From: Chara braunii
Lineage: Eukaryota; Streptophyta; Charophyceae; Charales; Characeae
Direction of reading: 5' to 3'
Assembly: GCA_003427395.1 (NCBI GenBank)
Contig: BFEA01000302.1
Span: 507,233-538,994, forward strand
Length of the DNA: 31,762 bases
In this document: positions 16,891 through 26,081 of the stretch, in pieces
Layout of the letters: every line of letters starts with the position of its first letter
Numbering within the stretch: the first letter of the stretch is position 1
Made by a program: the position numbers and the translations under genes
Notes under the pieces: model-generated
Told to the model about the DNA's origin: nothing
Seen by the model: the letters and a program-made list of their open reading frames with translations, nothing else
The model's database searches: none

Positions 16891-16991
16891 TTCTTCCCCC
16901 GAATACAACGTACGGTCATTATATTTATATCTAGACTGAAAGATGCCTCAAATACAGGTATAATGCCCGTACGTTGTATTTGGGGGAAGAA
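16891..16991. mobile_element. Hairpin MITE family, copy with near-perfect arms
   Basis: About 101 bp. The left arm TTCTTCCCCCGAATACAACG continues with TACGGTCATTATA. The right arm is its reverse complement with two to three changes. The core is TCTAGACTGAAAGATGC, shared with the copy at 21799-21911. No coding capacity. Confidence 0.8.
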
Positions 16992-18048
16992 GGTAGTGTG
17001 GGCCTGGTTTTGGCTGCCCGCTGCCAGACGTTTTGCTTGGGCTACCGAACATCCTACGGCAGCATGCGAGGGGTGTTGAAGGTAAATGGGTGGGAAACGT
17101 ACTGGTAGTTCAAACGACGAGTACATCGGAGGCACGGAGGCACTCTCTTTTCCGGGGTTGGAAACACTACACGGGGGTCTCCTTTTGGCCTGCGCGTCGG
17201 GGCATTTTGCTCGTAGGGGGGAAACCGGGAGCAGTAGAGGATACAGTGGTGTGATTTCGTTGATTATCATTGTTTCGGACTCGGTGCAGTATCGTCTACT
17301 GGTCTCGTTGTTCCGTGAGAATCGAACATGGAACATTGGAATATCAATCCGGGGCTGGATATCCATGGCACATCATAGCAGTGTTCGGTCTTAAGCAGAA
17401 GCCACTGGGCGTGGGGGCTTTATTGGCATCACAGATCCAGGCATGCAGGCTTTTTGGCTTTCTGAGCATTTTCCATTTTGCCTTTGTACGACCTTCTCCT
17501 CCACTACGAGGATGGTCTATGAAAATGAATAAAAGCTCAAAATGCCAAAACGATTCGCATCGCTGCAACTCGCTCGATATCTCCGTTCACTAGTCTGAGT
17601 AATAATCTTTTGTTTTGCAACATTTGAGCTGGAAAGAGCAGCGCAAGCTGCAGTCGTGTATATCTCTCATTCTCTCGTGTTTCCTAAAATGTCCTTGTGG
17701 GAATCCATTCGAGTTCTGCTGTACTGCTTAAACCACCAGTACCTTTTCCATATATTGGCAGCGGGCCCCTTGGCCGTGGGCCCCTCACTGCAACTTTCGG
17801 AGGCTCGAAACGCAACACTGGCTGCTCACGAAATCGACGGCGGTCTGGTCCTGGAAGTCGTCTCTGTGCGAATCGCTGTGTATTTATTTTTCAAGCGGGG
17901 AAAGCTCATGGTAATATAACCCACTTGTACTTGTGAAAGCCGTGGCCGTGCATGTGGCACGACGCGGCGGGACGGGATGAATGGGCATGGGCCACCAAAT
18001 TCATTTGAGTCGAGACGTTTCAGGACTGTTGTTGCAATGGCCGGGGCG
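16992..18048. other. Intergenic, no supported gene
   Basis: Several open frames of 70-100 codons occur on both strands, but none shows family likeness or a consistent exon structure. A lone TTAAACCACCAGTACC end of the TTAA family lies at 17728-17743. Confidence 0.4.
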
Positions 18049-18388
18049 CATGTGGACGCAGATTTGTGGGAGTACCGATGCTGGCTTATCCGGAATGCTT
18101 AGGGAACGATACTGGTTTTCACAAGCATTTCCTGGCGCTGTGGGCCTCGGAGCCCGCGGACGGTTTTGTCATTCGTGGACAGTGCGATGCGCGACGCAGA
18201 CGGCCTGGACCGGTCCGATAACTCAAGCTTCAACAATTTCTTTCTTCTTCTTTTTTCTTCTTTTTTTTTATATCTCAGAGATGCAATATCAAGTCATCTG
18301 TTCGGAGAGCTTAGGCTTCAACAGTTTCATCCACACTGTTCTTTCAGAGAAATTTCAACTAAGCTGCACACACCCAGTGCTCTACCAG

Positions 18389-18475
18389 CTACCTTCTTCC
18401 CCTGAAGGTTCGGTCATTATAGCTGTATTTAGACTAGGTTTCAGTCTAAATACATCTATAATGACCGTACGTTCA
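18389..18475. mobile_element. Hairpin MITE family, short copy with a 25-bp stem
   Basis: The left end is TACCTTCTTCCCC. The arms at 18411-18435 and 18443-18467 pair at 24 of 25 positions around a 7-base loop, AGGTTTC. Arm sequence CGGTCATTATAGCTGTATTT is shared with the other copies. Confidence 0.75.
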
Positions 18476-18487
18476 ATAACGTTGTCA

Positions 18488-18612
18488 GGCATGCCTGATA
18501 ATGAACAATGAGACATGCTGCATGGCGGCAACTGTTCATTATCAGGCATGCTGCATGGCGGCAACTGTTCATTATCAGGCATGCTGCATGGCGGCAACTG
18601 CGTTTGCGAGTT
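18488..18612 (+). repeat. 33-bp tandem array with hairpin leader
   Basis: CATGCTGCATGGCGGCAACT plus GTTCATTATCAGG starts at 18514, 18547 and 18580; a diverged fourth start is at 18740. The inverted copy GGCATGCCTGATAATGAAC at 18488-18506 precedes the array, so the first unit can fold back. There are no spacers, so it is not CRISPR. Confidence 0.85.
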
Positions 18613-18899
18613 CTGCCCATCAAGATGAGGGGGGGGCGGGGGAGGAGAGAAGAAGAAGAAGGCGTGCTACATGTATATACTTGGTATCACACATGCAGCA
18701 AGCCAGCATCGGTACTCCCACAAATCTGCGTCCACATGACATGCTGCATGGTGGCAACTGCGTTTGTGAGTTCTGCCCATCAAGATGAGGGGGAGGAGGG
18801 GGAGGCGGCAACTGCTGTATGTTGCCTGCTGTTTTGCTGCATGTGTGATACCAAGTACATACTAGGTTGGGGGCTCTGCGATGCCAAGAATATACTAGG

Positions 18900-19600
18900 T
18901 GGGGGGGGGGGGTTATGGGTGTTGAGAAGAAGAAGAAGATGGGCGGAAGAGGAGGAAGGAGAATAAGACGAGGGGGAGGCGGAGTAGGAGAGAAGAAGAA
19001 GAAGAAGAAGAGGGAGGCAAGGCGGTAGGGTATGGTGGCGACAAGGCGGTAGGGTCCTTTTTTTCTTACCTGTCGTTTATCTCGCGACCTATTGCTGACG
19101 AATGGAACAAAAAAAAAAAAAAGATAGTCGGAAGAGGAGGAGGAGAGAAGAAGAAGATGAAGAAGATGGGCGGAAGAGGTGGAGGAGAGAAGAAGAAAAA
19201 GAAGAAGAAGATGGGCCTAAGAGGAGGCGGAGAGAAGAGGAAGGAGAAGATGAGGGGGAGGCGGGGGAGGAGAGAAGAAGGAGAAGATAGTCGGCCGTGG
19301 AGCAGTTTTTTTTTTTTTTTTTTCTTACCTGTCGTTTATCTCGCGACCTATCGCTGTAGAATGGAACAAAAAGAAAAGAAAAAGAAGATAGTCGGAAGAG
19401 GAGGAGGAGGAGAGAAGATGAAGGAGAAGAAGATGAGGGGGAGGCAGGGGACGAGAGAAGAAGAAGAAGGGTTTAGTTTTCTTTTTTTTTCTTCTGACCT
19501 GTCGTTGATCTCGCGACCTATCGATGACGAATGGAACAAAAACAAAAGTAAAAGAAGATAGTAGGAAGAAGAAGAAGAAGAAGATGATGATGATGAGAGG
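18900..19600 (+). repeat. Purine-rich GAA/GGA low-complexity block with a repeated pyrimidine-led unit
   Basis: Long runs of AGAAGAAGAAG and GGAGGAGG are broken by three copies of a unit, TTACCTGTCGTTTATCTCG then CGACCTAT and GAATGGAACAAAAA, at about 19065, 19324 and 19491. Lys/Glu/Arg-rich frames (+) and Ser/Phe-rich frames (-) are by-products of the composition. Confidence 0.85.
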
Positions 19601-20130
19601 GGGAGGGGTGGCTCCACGGGCGACGGGCGGCTTCACGGCGCTGGCGACTCCAAGACGCTAGCGACGGTCCATGGGCGGGTCCACGGCGATGGGGGAGTGA
19701 AGCTCCCAGGCGATGGCGACGGGCGGCTCCACGACGACGGGCGGCTGAACTACGAACTGCGCCGGCGGGGGAAGACCAAGGCCCCGTTTGGACAGCCGAT
19801 GCAGGCCGCGGCAGCCAGTCGGCTGTTCAAACGGGTCGTCGTTTTCAAACGGCCCTCTGGCCGTCGATCATGGATGATCGACGGCCGGAGGGCCGTCACA
19901 ATTTCAAAAGAAAAAAGCCGGCCTCACGGGCCCGACTCGCCTTTTTTCAGGCCTGGGCGGACCCGGTAGCCCCTGGGGACCCCAGCTGATGGCAATTCGG
20001 GGTCTGACCCCCCCCTTGACAAGGTTTGCTGGGGGTGCCCGGCCCCCAACCGGGCCGCGGCCCGGCCAGGCCGCCCGGGATCTTCCCCGGGCAGGCGCTA
20101 CCAGGCGGCCCGGATCCGTACTCACAGTTT
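19600..20130. other. GC-rich block with nested palindromes
   Basis: Base composition rises sharply in G+C. It holds GGCTCCACGGCGATGG-like degenerate repeats (19600-19770), the inverted pair CCCCGTTTGGACAGCCGA / TCGGCTGTTCAAACGGG (19788-19836), a 48-bp palindrome at 19849-19896, and GGGCCGCGGCCCGG at about 20052-20065. No reading frame with family likeness was seen. It may be one or more small GC-rich elements. Confidence 0.6.
19849..19896. repeat. 48-bp near-perfect palindrome
   Basis: Two 23-base arms (ACGGCCCTCTGGCCGTCGAT... and its complement) meet around GG with one mismatch. Such a palindrome extrudes easily and may be an element core. Confidence 0.85.
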
Positions 20131-20181
20131 TTGTTCTTTTTGTAGTGTGAATGCGTTTTTGGAATTATTTTCGCTCGTCTC

Positions 20182-20464
20182 CAGTGTTGCATACCCCACC
20201 ACCAGTTGGTGGTGGCGGCCAACCGACCGGTCGGCTGGTCGGCACCTACCGGTCGGGGGTTGTGTGCACTCCACAAAAAGGTAAACAACAAAAGATTTAT
20301 ATTTTTTCCCGTGGGGGTTTAATAACCCCCCAATAACCCCTATACAGCCCCAAACTCGGATTTGGAAAAACAAATTAACCGGATGCCTTTTCTTTCTGAG
20401 TACCAGTCGGCCCTACGGGTCGGCTATCATCAGGGGGTTGGCGGTTGGCAGGTATGCAACGCTG
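20182..20464. mobile_element. hAT-like non-autonomous element with 8-bp target duplication
   Basis: 283 bp. The left end is CAGTGTTGCATACC and the right end GGTATGCAACGCTG, a 14-bp inverted repeat with one mismatch that starts CAG as in many hAT elements. The 8 bases on the left (20174-20181, CTCGTCTC) and on the right (20465-20472, CTGTTCTC) agree at six positions, as expected of an aged 8-bp target duplication. The interior is rich in ACCGGTCGG-like inverted motifs and codes nothing. Confidence 0.7.
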
Positions 20465-20654
20465 CTGTTCTCTATGTTGTGGTTGAACTTCAATGTATGT
20501 TGCCTGAGTGAAACTCCCATGGCATATGGAACAATTTGAAATATGATGTTGATCTTTTAAGGGACAAGGGTATCTCACACAACACGCCTTGACTGGAAAG
20601 TCTGTGCAATGGGAGAGGAGGGGGAGGGGCGGGGGGGGCGGAGACCATTTCTTT

Positions 20655-20768
20655 TTTTGTCTGGATGCATCTGACCGCAGTGATGGGGTTCAGTCAAAAA
20701 TGCTAGTGTGAGTGATCGTTAGCAAGGTTAGGTTTTTGTCTGGATGCATCTGACCGCAGTGATGGTAA
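20655..20768 (+). repeat. Short direct repeat
   Basis: TTTTTGTCTGGATGCATCTG plus ACCGCAGTGATGG occurs at about 20655 and 20732, period about 77. Confidence 0.85.
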
Positions 20769-21093
20769 AGTATGTTCGTATCTTTGTAGGCAACGTAGGG
20801 ATAATAACTTAGAAAGTTAAGAATAAACTTATATGATTAAGTTATAGATCAGTGTTTTCGTTGTTATGTCACCGTCTGCCGACATGTTTGGATGTTTGTG
20901 TTTTCTTGTTCAAGGTTTCCAGACCAGTATCGGACAACAAGGGGGCATGTGGTGGACAGTGCACAAATGCTTGGAAATTGCTGTTTTAGCAAGCCGTGAA
21001 ACACCAAGGCTGATATAATGCCGGGCCCCAAGGTTGAGCTAGCAATGAATCGCATTTTCGCCTCCGGGTTCACACTTTCCTCTTTTACCTTGG

Positions 21094-21094
<1 letters not shown>

Positions 21095-21131
<37 letters not shown>
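21095..21131 (+). repeat. (TG)n microsatellite
   Basis: About 18 uninterrupted TG units. Confidence 0.95.
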
Positions 21132-21132
<1 letters not shown>

Positions 21133-21471
21133 CACTAATTGGTATGGTGGGAAGTGTATTGTGAAAGGGACTTTGGGGTGGGGTGGGGTGTACAAAATAT
21201 GTGAGAAAATGCTGATGAGTTGAAATTGGGGCTCTGTTAGTCACCTGTTGGGAGGATGTCTGAACATGGGGGAAGGAGACATGAGTTTGTCAGGGAGTTT
21301 CTTTCAGAGGTCTAGGGATTCTCCAGAGCTTTTGTGAGATTCTCAGAATTTTGGTTGCAAGTGATATCGACTCAGCCTCGCTCAGGTAAGGAGATTTGGT
21401 GATGGCCAGGGTTGTGTGGTGTGTGGTACAACCTGTTGCTGATGATAAAGCGTACTTGATGATTTATGCAG

Positions 21472-21599
21472 CCACGGGCTCCACAAAAATCGCAGTCCTG
21501 TCGAGGGCCCCTCAACAAGTTCCAAACGAGTGGGGTAGTTTTTCGTAGTCCCGTCCAGTCTTCCATTTCATTTGTTTCTGTGCAATGCTCGTGGTTGGT
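21472..21599 (+). CDS. Possible coding exon, unknown Ser/Pro/Gln-rich protein
   Basis: The acceptor GATGATTTATGCAG is followed by an open frame, PRAPQKSQSCRGPLNKFQ then TSGVVFRSPVQSSISFVS, that stays open to a consensus donor, GGT/GTGAGT at 21600. It may belong with the candidate exons at 23945-26044, but its phase at this donor (2) does not fit them directly, so one more exon or a different donor would be needed. No family recognised. Confidence 0.25.
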
Positions 21600-21694
21600 G
21601 TGAGTGCTTTGGGAGGTGTTTTTGCTGAAGTGTTCGTGTTTTTGATTCGCTGTCCCCCCATGTTCTGGTAGAGGTTCAATGAGTTGTTGCCCTT

Positions 21695-21775
21695 TTCATA
21701 CCGGAAAAAAAAGGAAGCCTCTCCGCTGGCTGCTCATACCGAAAAGAAGGAAGCCTCGCCGCTGGCTGCCAGAAC
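21695..21775 (+). repeat. Tandem pair of about 38 bp
   Basis: CATACCGGAAAAAAAAGGAA plus GCCTCTCCGCTGGCTGC is repeated once with small changes (CATACCGAAAAGAAGGAAGCC...). It lies directly before the hairpin MITE at 21799. Confidence 0.85.
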
Positions 21776-21798
21776 TTGTAATCCAGTGAACCTGGGCT

Positions 21799-21911
21799 AC
21801 TACAGTCTTCCCCCGAATACAACGCATGGTCATTATAGCTGTATCTAGACTGAAAGATGCGTCGAATACAGCGATAATGACCGTGCGTTGTATTCGGGGG
21901 AAGACTGTAGT
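21799..21911. mobile_element. Hairpin MITE family, complete copy with TA flanks
   Basis: The left end is TACAGTCTTCCCCCGAATAC and the right end the matching GTATTCGGGGGAAGACTGTA. The inverted arms run on through ACGCATGGTCATTAT. TA at each edge with CAGT ends suggests a Tc1/mariner-type (Stowaway-like) insertion, by inference. The core TCTAGACTGAAAGATGCGTC is shared with the copy at 16891-16991. Confidence 0.8.
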
Positions 21912-22154
21912 CTCCTAGTGGTGGCTTATTGTACGGCCATCGAATTTGGTCACACTTTCTGAACTACTTATTGGAACTGGCAGGGTTCCCTCGTGTTGGT
22001 AGGTAGGTAGGTAGTAAAAGATGAAATTGAGAAAAGGATGTAGCTTATTTAATTTAACAACAATAATGAAAACTAAAATTATGAATGCGAAACAGGAAAG
22101 CAAGGATTTGAGAGAGGAGATGTATGTAGCGGAAAGGACAAGCGAACGTCTGAT

Positions 22155-23153
22155 ATGACATGTCAATGCTGAAAATGGGAAAAATAAAAAATGGGAAAAG
22201 TTGGGAGTTGTTCAAAATGGCAAGAATGGGGAAAGGCGCGAGCTATTTCTAAACGGCAAAAATGGGAACATGGAGTTGTTCAAAATGGCAAGAATGGGGA
22301 AAGGTGGGAGCTATTCTAAATGGCAAAAAAAATGGGAACGTGTGGGAGTCCCGAGGTGCGGGAGCAGAACCAGACAGGATGATTTGATTTTTGCACAGAG
22401 GAGACAATGGAATTATACTTTATGCAAGTGCCAACAGGGTAGAGCGTTTGTGCATTTGGGAGTTCTCCTTGCCAACAGAGGAAATTTACATCATGGCAGT
22501 CAGAAAGGGAAAAAAAATGTGCGCTGCCAATGGTTCAGGAAAGCTTGGTGCACAGTGCAGCACCTTCAGGCCCAGATGTAATTGTAGTCTAACCTGTTCA
22601 AGAGCTGGCAGGTGCGATTTCCAGGTGGGATATGTGTTTTTTTTCTTTGTGCGTGAATGTCTTCCTAAAAATTTCTACGGTCTTCCTCCTTATGAACATT
22701 ACCCCTGCAATGATCACCTTCTACATGACATGATTACCTTAATCCCTTCTCCTCTCACAGTCTCCCTTTGCATCATACCAGCCAAGGAGAGTAGCAAAGG
22801 GAGAGCTCCCAGGAGCGCTTTCAAGGGCCACAACATACCAGGCAAGGAGAGTAGCAAAGGGAGAGCTCCCAGAAGCGCTTTCAAAGGCAACAACATACCA
22901 GGCAAGGAGAGCTCCCAAAAGCACTGATCAAAGCCTGCGCTCTACCCTGTTGGCACTTGTGTAAAGCATAATTTCGTTGTCTCCTCTGTGCACAAAATCA
23001 AATCATCCTGTCTGGTTCTGCTCCCGCACCTCGGGACTCCCACATGTTCCCATTGTTTTTGCCGTTTAGAAATACCTCCCGCCTTTCCCCATTCTTGCCA
23101 TTTTGAACAACTCCCAACCTTTTCCATTTTTTGACACACTTTGCCATGTGTCA
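22155..23153. mobile_element. Foldback element with about 250-bp terminal inverted repeats
   Basis: The left arm (about 22160-22460) contains GGGAGTTGTTCAAAATGGC, GGAGTCCCGAGGTGCGGGAG, CAGACAGGATGATTTGATTT and CCAACAGGGTAGAGCG. The right arm (about 22925-23150) has all of these in reverse complement and reverse order. The left arm also has an internal duplication of its GTTGTTCAAAATGGCAAGAA piece. No transposase is visible. Long arms suit a Mutator-like or foldback type, but no target duplication could be fixed. Confidence 0.8.
22785..22922 (+). repeat. 60-bp tandem repeats inside the foldback element
   Basis: About 2.3 copies of a unit beginning ACCAGGCAAGGAGAGTAGC, continuing AAAGGGAGAGCTCCCAG and GCGCTTTCAA. 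The reading frame through them (GRAPRSAFKG repeats) follows from the 60-bp period. Confidence 0.9.
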
Positions 23154-23263
23154 CTGTATATGGTTCTTTTAATTAGTCGCAGTGTGTTGGTACCAGCATG
23201 AATACCACATTGTACGGGCTTCAAACCACCAGTACGTCCTAAAGGTGTAGCTCTGTACGGGCT

Positions 23264-23667
23264 TTAAACCACCAGTGCTTCCTAAAGGAGTAGCTTTGAA
23301 AGATTTGAAAAACAATTGATTGTGCATTGGGTTCGAGGAAAATCAACAAGAAATAAATTGCATTCAAATCGAACAATTTTGTCCTTGTGTTTTATAACAA
23401 CTAAAGAGATGATGAAATATTAAAGATGTTCAAAAAATGAAGGTGACCACAAAACGACTTGTCACAGTAAAAAACAAGGAATGAAGGTGACCACAAAACG
23501 ACTTGTCACAGTAAAAAACAAGGAATCATGCCAATAAGATTGTAAGATACTGTAAACAAGCCATGATTTTAGAAAATGTGCATGTCACTTCAGGAGAGTC
23601 AAATTCATCCGACTCTACCTCAATTTGTTTTTATGGAGGGTAGTTGGGTCGAGTACATGTGGTTTAA
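23264..23667. mobile_element. Possible longer TTAA-family element
   Basis: The left end TTAAACCACCAGTGCTTCC and right end GGGTCGAGTACATGTGGTTTAA are inverted and match the ends of the element at 14531-14739. A second left-type end (CAAACCACCAGTACGTCC) sits 42 bases upstream. The interior is different and AT-rich and includes a 44-bp tandem pair. It may be one element or two broken ones. Confidence 0.45.
23436..23523 (+). repeat. Perfect 44-bp tandem pair
   Basis: ATGAAGGTGACCACAAAACG continuing ACTTGTCACAGTAAAAAACA AGGA occurs at 23437 and 23481 with no change. The unit holds the imperfect inverted pair GTGACCA / TTGTCAC. Confidence 0.92.
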
Positions 23668-23944
23668 TAGGGGAAAAGGAGGGATTGTTGGGGAGGTCAA
23701 GATGGGGATGAGGATAGTTTGGGCAGGCGAGAGTGGGGGCAGGTTATGGCTGTGGGGGAGGAGGGGGGGCCGGGGGGGGGGGTTGGGGGGGTTATGTGGC
23801 TTAGGACACGCTTTTCAGCTTCTCAAATCCTGGTATAGCACCCAAAAGTCTTTTTATCCAATTCACACAGTAATCCGCCTGTTGGGTTTTCTGATGTAAC
23901 AATGGGGAAAGTTTGGTCATCGATGTTTTTCCTTTAATGTGCAG

Positions 23945-23986
23945 TCTCCTGATTTTTCAGTGACTAGCATGACCAGCACGAGAAAC
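23945..23986 (+). CDS. Possible exon 1 of 3 of an unknown gene end
   Basis: Acceptor TTTAATGTGCAG, 14 open codons SPDFSVTSMTSTRN, donor AAC/GTGAGT, phase 0 at both edges. It fits the next candidate exon at 24142 in phase. The Ser/Thr-rich sequence has no family likeness I can name. Confidence 0.3.
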
Positions 23987-24033
23987 GTGAGTTTGTTTCA
24001 ACGTTTACACATGTTTGCTTTTCAAGAAAAACA

Positions 24034-24062
24034 ATAGAGAGAGAGAGAGAGAGAGAGAGAGA
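24034..24062 (+). repeat. (GA)n microsatellite
   Basis: About 14 GA units, between the first two candidate exons above. Confidence 0.95.
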
Positions 24063-24141
24063 TGCGGTTTGAAGGGCAGGAAAATACAACTCCTAACCCT
24101 TATCTGTGATAAATATTGGAGTTCTTGGATTACTTGTGCAG

Positions 24142-24234
24142 GATCAAGATGGGTCTCTCTCATGGCAACATAAGAGTTCAATCACTTCGCGGTTTGACCA
24201 GCACTTTTTCATGACCCGGGGACCAATTCCTCAA
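24142..24234 (+). CDS. Possible exon 2 of 3 of an unknown gene end
   Basis: Acceptor ATTACTTGTGCAG, 31 open codons DQDGSLSWQHKSSITSRF and DQHFFMTRGPIPQ, donor CAA/GTAAGT, phase 0 at both edges. Composition and splice sites are the best of the three pieces. Not recognised. Confidence 0.35.
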
Positions 24235-25172
24235 GTAAGTGCTTCGAATTCTTCCAGGCGAAATGCCCACACCCTGAGGAAGAATAATCGAAAAACAGAG
24301 CTACGTTGACCCATAAATTTGAAGCCCTTGAAGTCTATCACGCGATAAAAAAATATAAAATTCAATAACCCCCGCGCACATTCAGCTTCACGCGGAGACG
24401 AGGGCATGGGGTGCCAATGCACTTATCCCCGCACCTAGTTTAGCATATAGACAGCTCAGTGAGCCTGATGATTTACTCTATCTACTCGAGTGGCCTTTCC
24501 GTCATATTTCTCAGTAGTGTATGTAAGAAGTGCGAGTATTCCAGCATATAGCCAGATTTTATAACTGCCCTAAAGTGGACAGTTAAGAGTTACTGCCGCC
24601 GTTTACTGGGGCTTCCATTTGAGGCTTATGCCAATAGACAGTGTTGAACGGGTTGGAGTTGGGTAGTTGCAAGGGAGGGGTCTAGGATTCAATTCTCATA
24701 ATCCCTGCATAACGCACTATATCGTGCAACGTTGCAGAACACATATATAGTTGGCACATATGCAACGATGGGCCAACGATTTCAGTGGTGGGAACCAATT
24801 GCAGGGCGCTAAGCATTTTGACCTTAGGCGGTGCGATTAGGCGATGTTGATCTCATATTGGACTAACAAAATGAGAATTGACAGGTGGGTATGCCAAGTG
24901 TAAAGTTGGTGGATTGGAGGAATTTTCCTGTTGTTCATGGTAAAATAAACTAAAGTGTGTACAATTGATGATAGGTGTGGGGGCGGATGACCATGTAGCT
25001 TGTGATGTTTAATATGAAAAAGACTATGGGTGACGATAGGTGTGGGGGCGGATGAAATAAACCAATTGCAGGGCGCTATGATTGTAGATTGTCAAGTTGA
25101 TGATTGAGGTATGAGGAGAAATGATTGTCATGCACGTACTATTAACAAAGGATATCTCCATGTGATATACAC

Positions 25173-25210
25173 CTAACAATAATGATGATGATTTTCATCA
25201 TTATTGTTAG
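25173..25210. repeat. Perfect 16-bp stem hairpin
   Basis: CTAACAATAATGATGA and its exact reverse complement TCATCATTATTGTTAG flank a six-base loop (TGATTT). No T-run or other terminator context matters here, since this is eukaryotic DNA. Confidence 0.92.
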
Positions 25211-25447
25211 GGTCAACTAGACAATTTGCTATAACTGTAATACAAGTATGAAAACAGTCAATTACTTTTTCAAATGTATGACAAAACTTCGAGCAAGTTC
25301 TTAAGTCTATTATAAGTCGAAGGTGTTTTGGATGGATAGTGATGTTCAACCTCCGATAAATGTATTAGCTAGGCATCTCCCTATCAAGTTTTCATAAAAA
25401 ACGAGTACCGTAAGAACGATCATGTAAGGAAATGAGGTTGCCCGCGA

Positions 25448-25836
25448 ATGACCATGTATGAAGGAAGAGATATCAAATGTAGGTATTGATGGTGGATCAA
25501 CAAGTTTATCGTGCAGTAAATGGCAAATGATTATTATGCATGCTTTCACTTTAGGTGTTAAGGGAAAATCGTTGAGGCCGAACTCGCAGGAAATAAACTA
25601 GTAAAGAGTAAGTGGTTACTTTTTTTCTTTTTTTTTTAGGGTGTCCGTAAATGACTTTTTGGGAAGGAAGAGAGACCAAATGTAGGTATTGATGGTGGAT
25701 AACAAGTTTTCTTGCGGAGTAAGTGGCAAAGGATTAATATGCATGCTTTCACCTCAGGCTCCAAGAGACGATGGTTAAGGGAGGACTCTCCTTCTTTCTT
25801 TACAAACGAGGAAATAAACTAGTAAAAGTTAAGCGG
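25448..25836 (+). repeat. Duplication with period about 214
   Basis: Two units share CAAATGTAGGTATTGATGGT, ATATGCATGCTTTCAC and GGAAATAAACTAGTAAA. The second has small insertions and deletions. Confidence 0.85.
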
Positions 25837-26020
25837 TTAATTTTTTAATTTCCTTTTCCAAACAACAATATAAAGAATCCCCGTTAATTTTTGATTTGGC
25901 TTCAACTTTAATAGACTTTGTTTGTCAAAAAGATAGTTATGTTTTAAGTAATGCAATTGATAAGCGTTTTGCCCTATCTTAACTTACCTACGTTTGTTGT
26001 CCTGTTCTTTCTGCCTACAG

Positions 26021-26044
26021 TTTACCGGACAGTTCTGTTTGTGA
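26021..26044 (+). CDS. Possible exon 3 of 3 with stop
   Basis: A strong acceptor (TCCTGTTCTTTCTGCCTACAG) is followed by FTGQFCL and TGA in the phase required by the exon ending at 24234. The exon is very short, so support rests on the acceptor and phase only. Confidence 0.22.
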   Translation, partial: FTGQFCL

Positions 26045-26081
26045 CGATATATATGATATATATAACAACACCAATCACGAC

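Larger units (their letters stand above)
18049..18738. repeat. Perfect 39-bp inverted repeat, 612 bp apart
   Basis: Bases 18049-18087 (starting CATGTGGACGCAG and ending GATGCTGGCTT) are the exact reverse complement of 18700-18738. The pair encloses a hairpin MITE copy and a 33-bp tandem array. A second inverted pair, 18673-18700 and 18835-18862 (28 bp, one mismatch), abuts the right arm. Confidence 0.9.
24235..26020. other. AT-rich stretch without a supported gene
   Basis: If the flanking candidate exons are real, this is one intron. It holds repeats of GATAGGTGTGGGGGCGGATGA (about 24972 and 25034), of CCAATTGCAGGGCGCTA (about 24796 and 25059), the hairpin at 25173 and a duplication at 25448-25836. 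The minus-strand open frame at 25346-25549 lies partly in the duplicated unit and is not supported. Confidence 0.5.

Noticed and set aside
16872-17366. A 164-codon minus-strand frame
   Set aside because: Its end runs through a hairpin MITE and the rest lacks protein likeness; it is probably chance.
18514-18612. CRISPR-like or protein-repeat array of 33 bp
   Set aside because: There are no spacers; the His/Ala/Trp/Arg repeat frame is only a result of the period being a multiple of three.
19157-19561. Lys/Glu/Arg-rich frames such as a 134-codon plus-strand frame
   Set aside because: They are products of AGAAGAAGA and GGAGGAGG runs and the repeated TTACCTGTCG unit.
22391-22927. A 178-codon plus-strand frame with GRAPRSAFKG repeats
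   Set aside because: It lies in the arm and tandem core of the foldback element; the repeated peptide reflects the 60-bp DNA period.
25346-25549. A 67-codon minus-strand frame
   Set aside because: It lies partly in a duplicated AT-rich unit whose second copy does not keep the frame.
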